Assembly: GCF_029714325.1 (NCBI RefSeq)
Contig: NZ_CP121666.1
Span: forward strand, 7,905,001 to 7,969,000
Source: Bradyrhizobium sp. CB1717
GTDB taxonomy: Bacteria; Pseudomonadota; Alphaproteobacteria; Rhizobiales; Xanthobacteraceae
Length of the DNA: 64,000 bases
Direction: 5' to 3'
Positions 38,218-50,137 of the stretch are shown in pieces. A program made the position numbers and the translations under genes. The first letter of the stretch is position 1. The number at the start of each line of letters is the position of its first letter. A model generated the notes under the pieces. That model saw only the letters and a list, made by a program, of their open reading frames with translations, was not told where the DNA came from and searched no databases.

Positions 38218-39536
38218 CGCCCCGCCTGCAGCCAGTGTTCAGCTTGAGCTGTCACAAAATCGCGCAGATTCTCAGAAGTGATCTCCTCAATCGACTGGCC
38301 AACGAAGGCTTTAATCAGCAACATTTTCGCATCCTTCTCGGATAGCCCCCGAGCGCGCAGATAGAATACAAGACTGTTGTCCAGCGCACCCGATGTCGCT
38401 CCGTGGCCGCAGGTCACGTCGTCAGCCAAGATTTCAAGTTCCGGCTTGCTGTCGGCCTCGGCCTGGTCGGATAGGAGCAACGCCCGCGTCGTCAGGTTGG
38501 CATCTGTCTTCCGGGCGGCGGGACGAACGACAATTCGGCCCTGAAATACCGAGCGGCCGCAATCGTCGATGACCGCGCGGAACTTCTCCCGACTGATGCA
38601 ATGTGGCACGGCGTGGTCTACCACCATCGTTGTGTCGGCGTGAAGCTCGTCCCTGATGAGATTAACGCCATTCGCCGAGACCTTGGTTCCCTCGCCAGCC
38701 AGCTTGATGAATCCCTGATAGCGGCTGATGGAGCCGCCGCAGGTCATGCTGAAGAGGTCGAGCTTAGCCCTGGCGCCGACTGCGATGATCGCAGACGAGA
38801 TATTCACGGCGTCAGAGGCAGCGGCTGCGACGCGGATATGCGAAAGGCTCGCCTCGTTACCAACCAGGGCGATTATCGCATCGTTGGCTTGATAGCCGCT
38901 CGCGCGTTCAGCCGAGACGAAACTTTCCACGATGGCCGCATGCGCTCCTTTACCAAGCTGTAGATACGAGCGTGTAAAGGTGGACACCGACACTCCGGTT
39001 GCGACGTGAACGATTTGAATTGGACGCTTCACCGCGTTGCCGTCGACGACCGTAATCACCAGGCCATCTGTCGCCATTGCGGCGTTTAGCGAGATAGCGG
39101 AATCGCTCGTCGTCGACAGCAGCAGACCTGCCATGTCGCCAGGGGCCGAATTCTCCAGAACCTCTCGCAGCGACCGCACAACAACTTGATTTTTCAGCCT
39201 GCCGAGATCGGATAGCTCCGGCGCGAATATACCATCCACCAAAACCAGTTTGACCGCCTGATCGACCGATACTCGCTCGGCCGACACCTTTGCGCGCACC
39301 AGCGCCTCCGTATCCGGTCGCGGAGCGAGTGGCAGCACCCCGCCGATCAGGGCGCGCAGATCTGTGTATTTCCAGTCCTCCATGCCCCGATGCGGAAGGC
39401 CGGTACGCTCGTAGACCTCAAATGCGCTCGCCCGGATTTGGGGGACAAGGCCTGCACCAGGCAGCCGTCCACGCGCCGCAGCGAAAACATTGCCAATTGC
39501 GCGTTCGGGGTCGGCTTTGGGCAAAACCTGCTTCAT
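38214..39536 (-). CDS. sufD: SufD, Fe-S assembly scaffold subunit
   Basis: A 440-residue SufD of the SufBC2D scaffold. Family segments include GLPHRGMEDWKYTDLR, a beta-helix core (SLSHIRVAAAASDAVNISS) and the conserved C-terminal DDVTCGHGATSGALDNSLVFYLRARGLSEKDA. It follows sufC by 17 bases and overlaps sufS. Confidence 0.97.
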   Translation of the reverse strand: MKQVLPKADPERAIGNVFAAARGRLPGAGLVPQIRASAFEVYERTGLPHRGMEDWKYTDLRALIGGVLPLAPRPDTEALVRAKVSAERVSVDQAVKLVLVDGIFAPELSDLGRLKNQVVVRSLREVLENSAPGDMAGLLLSTTSDSAISLNAAMATDGLVITVVDGNAVKRPIQIVHVATGVSVSTFTRSYLQLGKGAHAAIVESFVSAERASGYQANDAIIALVGNEASLSHIRVAAAASDAVNISSAIIAVGARAKLDLFSMTCGGSISRYQGFIKLAGEGTKVSANGVNLIRDELHADTTMVVDHAVPHCISREKFRAVIDDCGRSVFQGRIVVRPAARKTDANLTTRALLLSDQAEADSKPELEILADDVTCGHGATSGALDNSLVFYLRARGLSEKDAKMLLIKAFVGQSIEEITSENLRDFVTAQAEHWLQAGR

Positions 39537-39553
39537 CGGAGTCCCTAGAGCCG

Positions 39554-40306
39554 TCAGGCCGCGTCTTCGAATTGGGCGTAGCCAGAAGCCTCGAGCTCCA
39601 GCGCGAGTTCCTTGCCGGCGTTCTTCATGATCCGCCCTTTCGACATCACGTGCACAACGTCCGGCATGATATGGTCGAGAAGCCGCCGATAGTGCGTGAT
39701 CACGATCATCGCTCGTTCCGGCGAACGCAAGGTGTTGATGCCGCTGGCGACGATACGCAGCGCGTCGATGTCGAGGCCGGAATCGATCTCATCAAGGATG
39801 CACAGACCCGGCTCGAACAACGCCATCTGCAAAATTTCGTTACGCTTCTTCTCGCCGCCGGAGAAGCCGACATTGACGCCGCGCTTGAGCATGTCCTGGG
39901 GAATGTTGAGCGAACCGGCCACCTCGCGGATTCTTTTCAGAAATTCGGGGGTGGAGAATTCCTGTTGATCCCGCGCCTTGCGCTGGGCGTTCAGTGCCGC
40001 CCGCAGGAAGTTCATGGTGGTCACGCCAGGGATCTGGACCGGATACTGGAATGCCAGGAACACGCCCTTGGCGGCGCGTTCATTTGGCTCCATCCGCAAC
40101 AGGTTCTCGCCCCTGAACAGGATTTGTCCACCGGTGATCTCATAACCGGGCTTGCCGGCGATAACATGCGAGAGCGTCGACTTGCCGGAGCCGTTCGGCC
40201 CCATGATCGCGTGCACCTCACCCAAATTTACGTTAAGATCGAGGCCGCGAATAACTTCGCGGTCTTCGACACCAACATGCAAATCTCGGATTTCGAGTAG
40301 CGCCAT
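39554..40306 (-). CDS. sufC: SufC, Fe-S assembly ATPase
   Basis: A 250-residue ABC ATPase. Walker A is GPNGSGKSTLSH near residue 35, the signature NVGFSGGEKKRNEI near 145 and Walker B LCILDEIDSGLDID near 167. It drives conformational change of SufB and SufD. It follows sufB by 64 bases. Confidence 0.98.
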   Translation of the reverse strand: MALLEIRDLHVGVEDREVIRGLDLNVNLGEVHAIMGPNGSGKSTLSHVIAGKPGYEITGGQILFRGENLLRMEPNERAAKGVFLAFQYPVQIPGVTTMNFLRAALNAQRKARDQQEFSTPEFLKRIREVAGSLNIPQDMLKRGVNVGFSGGEKKRNEILQMALFEPGLCILDEIDSGLDIDALRIVASGINTLRSPERAMIVITHYRRLLDHIMPDVVHVMSKGRIMKNAGKELALELEASGYAQFEDAA

Positions 40307-40370
40307 TCTGGTCTGATCCCTGAAATGTCGTCCGGCGAGCCGCCTTCGAGGGGGCTCGCGGGAGGTTTGG

Positions 40371-41867
<1,497 letters not shown>

Positions 41868-42057
41868 TGCCCGCTCCACTCGCGCAACGACAACTCCCGC
41901 TGGCGAGGATTCCGCCGCAATCTATCTGACCCGATCGCGCAAGTTGCCGCCGACTCCGGGCCAGCGAGTGAGAGAAACAGAAGACAGATCCAAAAGGCGG
42001 CTGTCGATCGCGTTTTCATCATGTTCGCGCCCGAGCTTCTCTCATCGGCCACTCCAC

Positions 42058-42252
42058 CTATGCCGGCACGCACGTATCGGGCACCGGGCAAACGACGGCG
42101 CATTGTGGCGCGTCAAAGTGCCCCTCACATTGAGTACACTGGGTCGGATTGATCACATATATGTCGTTCTTCAGGTTGATCGCGGCATTGGGACATTCGA
42201 ACTCACATGCACCGCAGACGGTGCACTGGGATGCGATTATCTTGTAGGCCAT
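42058..42252 (-). CDS. fdxN: 2[4Fe-4S] ferredoxin FdxN
   Basis: A 64-residue FdxN-type ferredoxin: [12 protein letters not shown], then [18 protein letters not shown] with the same insertion as FrxA. FdxN is the main electron donor to NifH in some rhizobia. The ATG at 42252 starts the typical [10 protein letters not shown]; the open frame upstream is not coding. A NifA site and -24/-12-like element lie 44-137 bases before it. sufB follows after 190 bases, so suf may be cotranscribed. Confidence 0.93.
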   Translation of the reverse strand: MAYKIIASQCTVCGACEFECPNAAINLKNDIYVINPTQCTQCEGHFDAPQCAVVCPVPDTCVPA

Positions 42253-42295
42253 CACTGCGATTCCATGAGCCAAAGTTGCGGGACGGTCTCTGGCG

Positions 42296-42311
42296 TTCAA
42301 GTCTTGTGCCA
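42296..42311 (-). promoter_or_regulatory. Sigma54 promoter of fdxN, atypical -12
   Basis: On the minus strand TGGCACAAGACTTGAA has a perfect -24 half, but the -12 half reads TTGA instead of TTGC. Confidence 0.55.
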
Positions 42312-42373
42312 GACAGTTTAACTTGATTTTGTCTGGGCTATTTTCGAGAACGCAAGTCGCCGTCTCGACACGG

Positions 42374-42389
42374 TGTCGCAAATCCTACA
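42374..42389. promoter_or_regulatory. NifA site of fdxN
   Basis: TGT-N10-ACA (TGTCGCAAATCCTACA), 62 bases upstream of the -24 element, the same distance as at the other NifA promoters here. Confidence 0.82.
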
Positions 42390-42937
42390 CCGCGCATGAC
42401 AGTAGCTTGAGCTCGATCCGTGGTTTGCGCAGGGTCGCTCTCACGGCAGTCAGCGATCAGGTTAACCGCGTTCGCCAGCCTCGGGAACGATCTGCGATCC
42501 TTTCTAAGGCCGCTGTGCCGCGGCGATGATGGATGCGCCGCGCGACTTCAAAAAAGCTTCTCCGCCGGTGTGTCAGGTCGACCCCGAGCCGCATCTTGAT
42601 GGTTTCACTCACCGGGCAGCGGCGACTTCGGCGACAGCACCACGGTAACCTGTGCAGTCATCACCGGCCCAGTTGGCCTCTCCCCAGACAATCAGAAACG
42701 CGGCGATCGGGCCAGACAAAGTAGGTTCGGTGATCGCGGGCCCCGCAGCGGACCGCAGGACGCATTCTCAATTGCCTTGGATTACCTGGCAAAACCTGCA
42801 TTCATATGCGCTGTATGGACCGAAAGTACATTGCCTGTCGTCGTGCGGGGACGAAGCCAGGCGTCCGTCTGGTGATCCTCCGCTTCGCTACAAGTTCGAA
42901 ACGCATGCCGGCGCCGGTCAGCAGATCGATGGAGCCG
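42390..42937. other. Gene-free stretch between the fdxN control region and the ald terminator
   Basis: No recognisable coding sequence or other element. Confidence 0.5.
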
Positions 42938-42962
42938 AAAAAAAGCCACCCCGAAGGGTGGC
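42938..42962 (-). terminator. Rho-independent terminator of ald
   Basis: Read on the minus strand: GCCACCC, a four-base loop, GGGTGGC, then a run of seven or more T. Perfect seven-pair stem. It lies 38 bases after the ald stop. Confidence 0.93.
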
Positions 42963-42999
42963 CTAAGTCAGGGAGGAAACGCCCATAGGGCCTCTGGGA

Positions 43000-44112
43000 T
43001 CAGGCTGCAGCCTGATCGATCGGTGAGAAGGGGAGCCCGAGGCTTTCGGCCACCGCTTCGTAAGTTAGCCGGCCCCGATGGACGTTGAGGCCTGCGCGCA
43101 AATGCGGATTTTCGAGGACGGCGGAAAAGCCCTTGTTGGCCAGAGCCAAACCAAACGGCAGCGTCGCGTTGTTCAAGGCCTGGCTCGAGGTCAGCGGCAC
43201 GGCCCCGGGCATATTGGCCACGCAATAATGAATGATGCCATCCACCTCGTAAGTAGGATCAGCGTGCGTGGTTGGGTGCGATGTCTCAAAGCAGCCGCCC
43301 TGATCGATAGCGACGTCCACGAGCACCGCCCTCTTGCGCATCGAGCTCAGCATGCTCCGGCGGACCAGCTTCGGCGCGCTCGCACCTGGAACGAGCACCG
43401 CACCAATCACCACATCCGCCGCAAATACCTCTTCCTCCACAGAGTCGATAGTCGAAAATCTGGTGCGAGCGCGTCCTTCGAATAGCTCGTCCAACTCGCG
43501 GAGCCGGAGTATCGAACGGTCGATGATGGTCACCTCTGCGCCCAGACCAACCGCCATGCGTGCCGCGTGTGTACCAACGACGCCACCTCCGATCACCACG
43601 ATTCGGGCAGGCTGAACACCGGGCACCCCACCGATCAACAGCCCTCGTCCTCCTGCACTCCGCTTCAGGGCGCTGCCCGCCGCTTCGATCGCAAGCCTAC
43701 CCGCGACCTCGCTCATGGGCGCCAGCAGCGGAAGACCACCATGCGGATCAGTTACGGTCTCGTAGGCGATCGCAGTGCATCCAGATTTCAGGAGGCCCTT
43801 GGCCTGATCCGGGTCGGGGGCCAGATGCAGATAAGTGAACAGAATCTGATTTTCCCGCAGCTGACACCACTCGGACGGCTGAGGTTCCTTAACCTTTACG
43901 ATCATCTCGCTCGATGCGAATACCTCAGCCGCGGAAGGTAGAATCGTTCCGCCAACAATGCGATAATCGTCATCGGTTGCACCAATGCCAGCGCCGGCAT
44001 TGGTCTCGATCATCACGCGGTGGCCTGCTGCCACGTATTCGCGGACAGCTCCCGGGGTAAGGCCCACGCGATATTCATGCGCCTTGATTTCCTTGGGGAC
44101 TCCGACCTTCAT
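43000..44112 (-). CDS. ald: Alanine dehydrogenase
   Basis: A 370-residue NAD-linked alanine dehydrogenase (pyruvate + NH4+ + NADH to L-alanine). It starts MKVGVPKEIKAHEYRVGLTP with the substrate-binding Arg/Lys region, has the NAD motif VVIGGGVVGTHAARMAVGLGA near residue 170 and ends with VPLTSSQALNNATLPF. Its location between suf and hyp is of interest because soybean bacteroids can export fixed nitrogen partly as alanine. No -24/-12 element was found upstream. A strong terminator follows. Confidence 0.97.
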   Translation of the reverse strand: MKVGVPKEIKAHEYRVGLTPGAVREYVAAGHRVMIETNAGAGIGATDDDYRIVGGTILPSAAEVFASSEMIVKVKEPQPSEWCQLRENQILFTYLHLAPDPDQAKGLLKSGCTAIAYETVTDPHGGLPLLAPMSEVAGRLAIEAAGSALKRSAGGRGLLIGGVPGVQPARIVVIGGGVVGTHAARMAVGLGAEVTIIDRSILRLRELDELFEGRARTRFSTIDSVEEEVFAADVVIGAVLVPGASAPKLVRRSMLSSMRKRAVLVDVAIDQGGCFETSHPTTHADPTYEVDGIIHYCVANMPGAVPLTSSQALNNATLPFGLALANKGFSAVLENPHLRAGLNVHRGRLTYEAVAESLGLPFSPIDQAAA

Positions 44113-44511
44113 TTGAAAACTCCCTGCCTAGAGGGCCTTTCTAATCGGAAGCACGCAGCGATATTGCGACGCAGCCATCAAAACGGCGCAGAAATTCAAC
44201 GATATTTGTCAAGCTTCGCAGGATTTCAAACCCACGGGTACCGAGCGGATCGTGTGACCATGCTCGCTGAGCTTAGCCATCGAAACTGCGCGATGGCGAT
44301 AAATCGTTTCGAATTGCGTTCTCGGCTCGTGGAAAAGCTAACAACCGATATTCAGCGCGCCTAAAGAGCGAAGTCGCAGTCTGCCGGTTGGACAGATTGC
44401 CCATCTAAAGAGATCGTTTCAGAGCTAATGAGTAATGGAAGGTGATGGGTGATGGCTCACGACCATTGATCATAAGCTCGGTTTGCAAAAAGCTGGACGA
44501 TGCGCGGCGTG
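44113..44511. other. Gene-free stretch between ald and hypE
   Basis: No gene, sigma54 promoter or terminator recognised. The ald promoter must lie here but does not match a pattern I know. Confidence 0.45.
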
Positions 44512-45558
44512 TTAACAGATCCGGGGCAATTGTTCGCCCCACAACCAGTCGACGATTCGTCGACCGCCGAAGCTGGTCGCCATCTGCACGAATTTCCGAT
44601 TGTCAGCCACCGCTTCGCCAATATCAGCTGCGTCGGACCCGAGCGGGTGCGCCTTCATGGCTGCAAGCACGGCATCGGCGAAATCAGGCGCGACGATCGC
44701 AACGAGCTTGCCTTCGTTGGCGACATGGATGGGATCGAGTCCAAGGAGTTCGCAGGTAGCCGCAACCGCCGGCTTCACCGGAATGGATGCTTCCTGCAGA
44801 CGGAACCCGAGTTCGGATTGATGCGCAATCTCGTTGAGGGTTGCGGCAAGCCCACCGCGCGTGGGGTCGCGCATTACCCGGATGCCGCTACCGCCGGCGG
44901 CAACCATGACCGCTACGAGCTTATGCAACGCTGCGGAATCCGAGACGACCTCGGTTTGAAAAGCGACATTCTGGCGTTTTGACATGACCGCCACTCCATG
45001 ATCGCCGAGGCTACCGGAGACCAGCACACGGTCCCCGACCATTGCCTTGTCGGCGGAGAGATCGAGCCCATCGGCCACAATCCCGATCCCGGTCGTAGAG
45101 ATGAACAGACCATCCGCCTTGCCGCGCTCGACGACCTTGGTGTCTCCGGCAATGATGTAAACGCCGGCACTGCGCGCTGCCGCGCCCATGGAATCCGCGA
45201 TCGCCTTCAGATCAGAAAACGGGAAGCCCTCCTCGATGATAAAACTGGCCGACAGATAGAGGGGACGAGCGCCGGACATCGCGACATCATTGATCGTGCC
45301 GTGCACAGCCAGTGACCCGATATTGCCGCCCGGAAAGAACAGCGGCGAGACCACATAGCCGTCGGTCGTCATCACCATCCTGCCTGCCGCAACGTCAAAC
45401 GCCGACTGATCATTGCAGCGGGCGAGCCATTCATTACCAAAGGCTTGGTGGAAAAGGCCGGAGATCAGCTGTGCCATGGCACGGCCCCCGGATCCGTGGG
45501 AAAGATCAACTCGTCCGTTCTCGAGGTCGAGCTTGCGTTGATAGCCCTTTACGCTCAT
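44512..45558 (-). CDS. hypE: HypE, cyanide-ligand synthase
   Basis: A 348-residue HypE that dehydrates a carbamoylated C-terminal cysteine to thiocyanate for hydrogenase Fe(CN)2CO. It ends in PRIC with the required terminal cysteine. PurM-like motifs LSHGSGGRAM, TINDVAMSGARPLYLS and RDPTRGGLAATLNE are present. Last gene of the hup-hyp operon; its ATG overlaps the hypD stop. Confidence 0.98.
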   Translation of the reverse strand: MSVKGYQRKLDLENGRVDLSHGSGGRAMAQLISGLFHQAFGNEWLARCNDQSAFDVAAGRMVMTTDGYVVSPLFFPGGNIGSLAVHGTINDVAMSGARPLYLSASFIIEEGFPFSDLKAIADSMGAAARSAGVYIIAGDTKVVERGKADGLFISTTGIGIVADGLDLSADKAMVGDRVLVSGSLGDHGVAVMSKRQNVAFQTEVVSDSAALHKLVAVMVAAGGSGIRVMRDPTRGGLAATLNEIAHQSELGFRLQEASIPVKPAVAATCELLGLDPIHVANEGKLVAIVAPDFADAVLAAMKAHPLGSDAADIGEAVADNRKFVQMATSFGGRRIVDWLWGEQLPRIC

Positions 45559-46697
45559 GACGTCCGCCTCAACTGTTCATCGCGAACTCGGCCATAGGTC
45601 CAATACGCCGCACAAGCGCCTTCCGATGATACCATGCAGGACCCTATGGGAGTTTCCGGCGTGCAGACGGTTCCAAACAGCTTACACTCGACCGGCCGCT
45701 TGGCGCCACGCAGGATCGCGCAGCACTCGCACGCCGGATTGTCTGCGACACGCAGGTCGTGGATCGCAAAACGCGCCTCCGCGTCGAATTGCGCGTAAGC
45801 CGGTTTCAGCTTCATTCCGCTGTTGGGTACGAGTCCGAGCCCACGCCATTCAAACTGCTCGCGCAGTTCGAATATCTGCGATACCTCGTCCTTGGCGCGC
45901 CGATTTCCTTCACGTGTCACCGCACGACTGTATTGGTTCTCCACCTGGTAGCGATCTTCGTTCACCTGCCGCACCAGCATCAGAATCGCCTGCATCACAT
46001 CGAGCGGTTCAAATCCCGCGATCACGATCGGCTTGCCAAATTGTTCCGCCAGGGGCTCGTAAGGCTGCGTACCGATAATGGTGCTGACATGTGCAGGCCC
46101 GATGAAGCCGTCAATTGGAACCCCGCCGGTGTCGCGGATTTTGGGGTTCTCGAGAATGCTGTGCATCGCAGAGGGTGTAAGCACGTGGTTGCAGAACACG
46201 CTGAGGCCCTTCAGCCGCTTCTTCTCGGCAATTCGGATCATCACCGCCGTCGGGGGCGTCGTGGTCTCAAATCCGATGGCAAAGAAGACCACCTCGCGGC
46301 TCGGCGCCTGTTCGGCGAGCCGGATAGCGTCGAGCGTCGAGTAGATCATCCGAATGTCTGCGCCGAGCGCTTTAGCTCGCAACAGGGACTGTCCTTGCGA
46401 CCCAGGCGCGCGCATCAGGTCGCCGTAGACGCACAGAGTGACCTCTGGTCGGTCGACAAGCCGGATCGCCATATCGATTCGACTGGCGGGCAGAACGCAG
46501 ACCGGACAACCGGGCCCGTGGATCATGCGGACGTTCGCGGGCAGCAGATCCTCCAGGCCATATCGGGAGATCGCATGAGTGTGCCCGCCGCAGAATTCCA
46601 TGAACCGATAGGCTCTTTGCGAACTAACCTCGGCGCCAATCGCACGCGCAATTCCCTGCGCGATGGCCTTGTCGCGAAATTCGTCGGCATATTTCAT
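45555..46697 (-). CDS. hypD: HypD, Fe(CN)2CO scaffold
   Basis: A 380-residue HypD with the [4Fe-4S] protein's redox and cluster motifs: FMEFCGGHTHAISRYG, HGPGCPVCVLP, GFETTTPPTA and the C-terminal CECCAILRG...CKLFGTVCTPE. It holds iron while HypC and HypE attach CN and CO. The start at 46697 overlaps the hypC stop (ATGA); the upstream open frame is inside hypC. Confidence 0.98.
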   Translation of the reverse strand: MKYADEFRDKAIAQGIARAIGAEVSSQRAYRFMEFCGGHTHAISRYGLEDLLPANVRMIHGPGCPVCVLPASRIDMAIRLVDRPEVTLCVYGDLMRAPGSQGQSLLRAKALGADIRMIYSTLDAIRLAEQAPSREVVFFAIGFETTTPPTAVMIRIAEKKRLKGLSVFCNHVLTPSAMHSILENPKIRDTGGVPIDGFIGPAHVSTIIGTQPYEPLAEQFGKPIVIAGFEPLDVMQAILMLVRQVNEDRYQVENQYSRAVTREGNRRAKDEVSQIFELREQFEWRGLGLVPNSGMKLKPAYAQFDAEARFAIHDLRVADNPACECCAILRGAKRPVECKLFGTVCTPETPIGSCMVSSEGACAAYWTYGRVRDEQLRRTS

Positions 46698-46927
46698 GAT
46701 CGACGTTCCCCTGCGCTGCCTAGCTCCTGCAGCAGCTCCAGCGTGCGCTCGGCTTCCGTCGGATCGATCTTGGCCAGCGCATAGCCAACATGGACAAGGA
46801 CGCAATCGCCGACCTCGAGCTCGTCGACGAGAGCAATCGATATCTCCAGGCTGATGCCATCGATGGACACTATGGCCATGTCGTTGGGAAGAATCTTCGC
46901 AATCTTTGCCGGAACCGAAAGACACAT
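46694..46927 (-). CDS. hypC: HypC, hydrogenase maturation chaperone
   Basis: A 77-residue HypC/HupF-family chaperone starting MCLSVPAKI, with the essential Cys2. HypC ferries the Fe(CN)2CO unit from HypD to the large subunit. One base separates it from hypF. A paralogue, hupF, lies at 53057-53347. Confidence 0.96.
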   Translation of the reverse strand: MCLSVPAKIAKILPNDMAIVSIDGISLEISIALVDELEVGDCVLVHVGYALAKIDPTEAERTLELLQELGSAGERRS

Positions 46928-46928
46928 C

Positions 46929-49184
46929 TCAGGTTGATCCTCCCCTGACGGACGACTGTTGAGATATCTGCAGAGCAGCAATCCAGGCCTGGCCAAGGCT
47001 CAAACCGCCATCATTGGGCGGCACCCGCCGTGGCACGAGCGGGGTAAGGCCGGCCGCGCTGCAACCGCGCGGGATTTCATCCGCCAGCGCCGCGTTCAGA
47101 AAGCAGCCGCCGCTCAGAACGACGGTATTAACGCCCGTTGTCCGCGAAGACCGCGTGACCCAGTCAACGCAGGCAGCGGCGAAGGTGCCATGAAACAGCC
47201 CGGCTCCGCCCACCGGGTCAATGTCATCTGCAATCAACCGCGCAAACAGCGGACGAAGCGACAGCACGCCGCCATCGATCGTCCAGCCGGCTTCGAGAAC
47301 CGCAGTCCGCCGCACAAGCGCCTCGAGCTTCATCGCCGCTTCGCCCTCATAGCTCTGCAAACTCGCAATCCCCAGCAGCGCCGCTGCGGCGTCGAACAAC
47401 CGGCCCGCACTGGTCGTGGTGGCCCCGCCCGGCTGTTCGAGCAAGGCCGACACACATCCAGCCTGCCGTTGCGACGCAAAGCGCGGCCCGATTTCGTTAC
47501 CCCGGCCGAGCGCGTGTAATACTGCGCTGGCCATGCGCCACGGCTCGCGGGCTGCACGATCTCCACCAGGCATTTGCAGGGGCGCTAAGTGCCCGATGCG
47601 TCGGCACCCCGTCCCTTCGCACAACAATAGCTCGCCACCCCAGTTTCCTCCCCCGGAGCCAAGGCCATGGCCATCGAGCACCAGGGCAAGCGCAGGTCCC
47701 GCATGGCCATGCTCGGCAATCACTGCGGCGGCGTGTGCGTGGTGATGCTGGACAGCGACCAGCGCGCGGCCATTTGCTTCCGCAAACCGGGTAGAAGCCA
47801 TATCAGGATGCAGATCATGGGCGATGGCGACAGGCTCTACATCAAGGCTCGATGTAAGGTGTCGGATCGTCTCCTCGAACGCGCGGATGCCTTCGGCCGT
47901 ATCCAGATCGCCAATATGCTGGGAGACGAACGCTTCGTTGTCCCGCGTGATGGTGACGGTCGATTTCAGTGCGCCGCCGACGGCGAGCACGGACGGCACC
48001 GACTTCGCAAGCCTGATCGGTTCGGGAACATAGCCGCGGGCACGACGAATGAATTGCGGCCGGCCAGCCACCACCGACACCACGGAATCATCAGCATGCG
48101 TCACTATATCGCGATCATGGGTCACGATAAGATCGGAGATCCTCTCCAGCCGCCGCAGCGCCTGCGCGTTGTCGATCAGGAGCGGTTCGCCGCAAAGATT
48201 GGCACTGGTGGCGACGATGACCGGGCCGGTGCCCGCATATGCTTCTGCCGAGCGAAGCGCATGAAGGATGAGGTGATGCAGCGGCGCTACAGGCAGCATG
48301 ACACCCACTCGCGATAAGCCAGGAGCTATGGCGGGCGCCAAATTGTTGCGCGAAGGAAGAAGGACGATGGGACGTGCTACGGATTCGAGCAGCGCAAGCT
48401 CGGGCGCGTTAGCCTCCGCGATGGCGCTGACGCGCTCTATGGAATCTACCATAACCGCGAACGGCTTCTGAAGGCGCTGCTTTCTCCTGCGCAAACGCTG
48501 CACGGCGTCCTGGTTACGCGCATCGCAAAGAAGCTGGTATCCCCCCAGCCCCTTTATCGCCACTATTTCTCCCGCCGCGATAGCCGCGACAATGGCGCTG
48601 ATCCCATGGCTGAGCCGAGGCCCGCATGTCGGACACGCGATCGCCTCCGCATGAAACCTGCGGCTCGCCGGATCGGCATATTCGGCCGCGCAGGCGGCGC
48701 ACAGCTTAAAAGCCCCCATCACGGTGTTGCGGCGGTCGTACGGAAGCCGTTCGGCGATGGTGTAGCGTGGGCCGCAATGGCAGCAACTGATGAAGGGGTA
48801 ATGGTAGTGCCGATTTTGTGGATCGAACAGCTCGCTGAGGCATTGCCGGCAGACAGCAGCATCAGCAACGATCTGCGTTGACAATTTGCCGCCTTCGCTC
48901 GTGCCGATCAAAAAGCCTTTCGCCCCGAGCCCCGCAGTTTCCCGAACACAGATGTGGTCGATGCGTGCCAATGGAGGCGCCTCGAGCGGCAACGTGGCGA
49001 CAAACTCCGACGTCCGGTGGCCCTCGACTTCGATCGTAACGCCCTCGGGGCCATTGATGACGAACCCCGCCAATCCGTAGCGCGTGGCGAGTCCATAGAC
49101 GTAAGGACGAAAGCCAACCCCTTGCACGGCCCCACTCACGCGCACGCGCAGCCGCGTTCGGTCGCAGGTGGTTAGGGCTCTCAT
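46929..49184 (-). CDS. hypF: HypF, carbamoyltransferase
   Basis: A full-length 751-residue HypF that makes the carbamoyl-adenylate used for CN ligands. Domains in order: acylphosphatase-like ([16 protein letters not shown], residues ~10-95), two zinc-finger pairs (CRQC...CCHC and CAAC...CPTC, ~110-190), YrdC-like (~200-390, [26 protein letters not shown]) and a Kae1-like C-terminal part with [13 protein letters not shown] and [11 protein letters not shown]. The ATG overlaps the hypB stop. Confidence 0.98.
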   Translation of the reverse strand: MRALTTCDRTRLRVRVSGAVQGVGFRPYVYGLATRYGLAGFVINGPEGVTIEVEGHRTSEFVATLPLEAPPLARIDHICVRETAGLGAKGFLIGTSEGGKLSTQIVADAAVCRQCLSELFDPQNRHYHYPFISCCHCGPRYTIAERLPYDRRNTVMGAFKLCAACAAEYADPASRRFHAEAIACPTCGPRLSHGISAIVAAIAAGEIVAIKGLGGYQLLCDARNQDAVQRLRRRKQRLQKPFAVMVDSIERVSAIAEANAPELALLESVARPIVLLPSRNNLAPAIAPGLSRVGVMLPVAPLHHLILHALRSAEAYAGTGPVIVATSANLCGEPLLIDNAQALRRLERISDLIVTHDRDIVTHADDSVVSVVAGRPQFIRRARGYVPEPIRLAKSVPSVLAVGGALKSTVTITRDNEAFVSQHIGDLDTAEGIRAFEETIRHLTSSLDVEPVAIAHDLHPDMASTRFAEANGRALVAVQHHHAHAAAVIAEHGHAGPALALVLDGHGLGSGGGNWGGELLLCEGTGCRRIGHLAPLQMPGGDRAAREPWRMASAVLHALGRGNEIGPRFASQRQAGCVSALLEQPGGATTTSAGRLFDAAAALLGIASLQSYEGEAAMKLEALVRRTAVLEAGWTIDGGVLSLRPLFARLIADDIDPVGGAGLFHGTFAAACVDWVTRSSRTTGVNTVVLSGGCFLNAALADEIPRGCSAAGLTPLVPRRVPPNDGGLSLGQAWIAALQISQQSSVRGGST

Positions 49185-50137
49185 CGCCTCGTGTCCTCTA
49201 GGGCGCGCCTCTGCTGCCCCGCCTGTCTATCGATCCAGGCGTACAGCGCGCCAAAACCCTCGCCCGTACGCGCCGACACTACAAGCACGTCGATCTTGGG
49301 ATTGACTCGTCTCGCGTATTCGATCGCCTTTCCCAAATCGAAATCAAGCAGCGGGGCCAGATCAATCTTGTTAATCACCATGAGCGAAGAAGCGGCAAAC
49401 ACATCAGGATATTTGAGCGGCTTGTCTTCACCTTCGGTAATCGACAGCACTACAATCTTGCAAGCCTCGCCAAGGTCGAAGGCTGCGGGACAGATCAGAT
49501 TACCGACGTTCTCGATGAAGAGAATACCCCCCGTGAGCAGCGGCAAGCGACGATAAGCCTCGGCAATCATCGCAGCGTCGAGATGGCAACCCTTGCCGGT
49601 GTTGACTTGAATGGCTGGCACGCCGGCGGCCCGAATGCGTTCGGCATCGTTCGAGGTTTGCTGGTCGCCTTCGATGACCCCGACCGGCCGGCTACGCTTG
49701 AGCTCAGACACACCGCGGACTAGCAGCGTCGTTTTACCTGCACCGGGACTGGACAAAAGATTAAGTACAAGCAGGTCCTCGGCGACAAAGAGCGCGCGGT
49801 TGTCCGCCGCAATTCCATTATTCTTGCCAAGAATATCGCGCCCGATCTGAATGACCCGCTCTCTGCTCTTGCCCGCGACCTTCAAGCCAGCCGGGCCAGC
49901 GCCGCCACTCAGAAGCGCCTGCCCACCATGAGCCTGGTGATGGGCAGAGGGATGGCGACTATGACTATCGCCTGCATGGTTTGAACGCTGCGGGCCTTGG
50001 TCGCCATGCGGATAGGCACGATGGCGATCGCAATCGTCCAGCACGTGGGCATCGTATCGCTGATGGCTCTCCGCATCATGCGCTTTGGCGCGTTTGGTCG
50101 ATGGCGTCTCTTCGGTGCAGCCGCAAACGGTACACAT
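49181..50137 (-). CDS. hypB: HypB, nickel-inserting GTPase
   Basis: A 318-residue HypB. It begins MCTVCGC (high-affinity metal site), then has a histidine-rich stretch of about 60 residues (roughly 18-75) for nickel storage, as in B. japonicum HypB. The GTPase core shows the P-loop [24 protein letters not shown] and the NKID motif [11 protein letters not shown]. The start at 50137 shares a base with the hypA stop (TGATG). Confidence 0.98.
   Translation of the reverse strand: MCTVCGCTEETPSTKRAKAHDAESHQRYDAHVLDDCDRHRAYPHGDQGPQRSNHAGDSHSRHPSAHHQAHGGQALLSGGAGPAGLKVAGKSRERVIQIGRDILGKNNGIAADNRALFVAEDLLVLNLLSSPGAGKTTLLVRGVSELKRSRPVGVIEGDQQTSNDAERIRAAGVPAIQVNTGKGCHLDAAMIAEAYRRLPLLTGGILFIENVGNLICPAAFDLGEACKIVVLSITEGEDKPLKYPDVFAASSLMVINKIDLAPLLDFDLGKAIEYARRVNPKIDVLVVSARTGEGFGALYAWIDRQAGQQRRALEDTRR

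Noticed and set aside
39290..40300. A 336-codon plus-strand frame opposite sufC
   Set aside because: The minus strand carries unmistakable ABC ATPase motifs; the plus frame is a shadow.
45759..46784. A 341-codon plus-strand frame opposite hypD
   Set aside because: Shadow of hypD, no recognisable domain.
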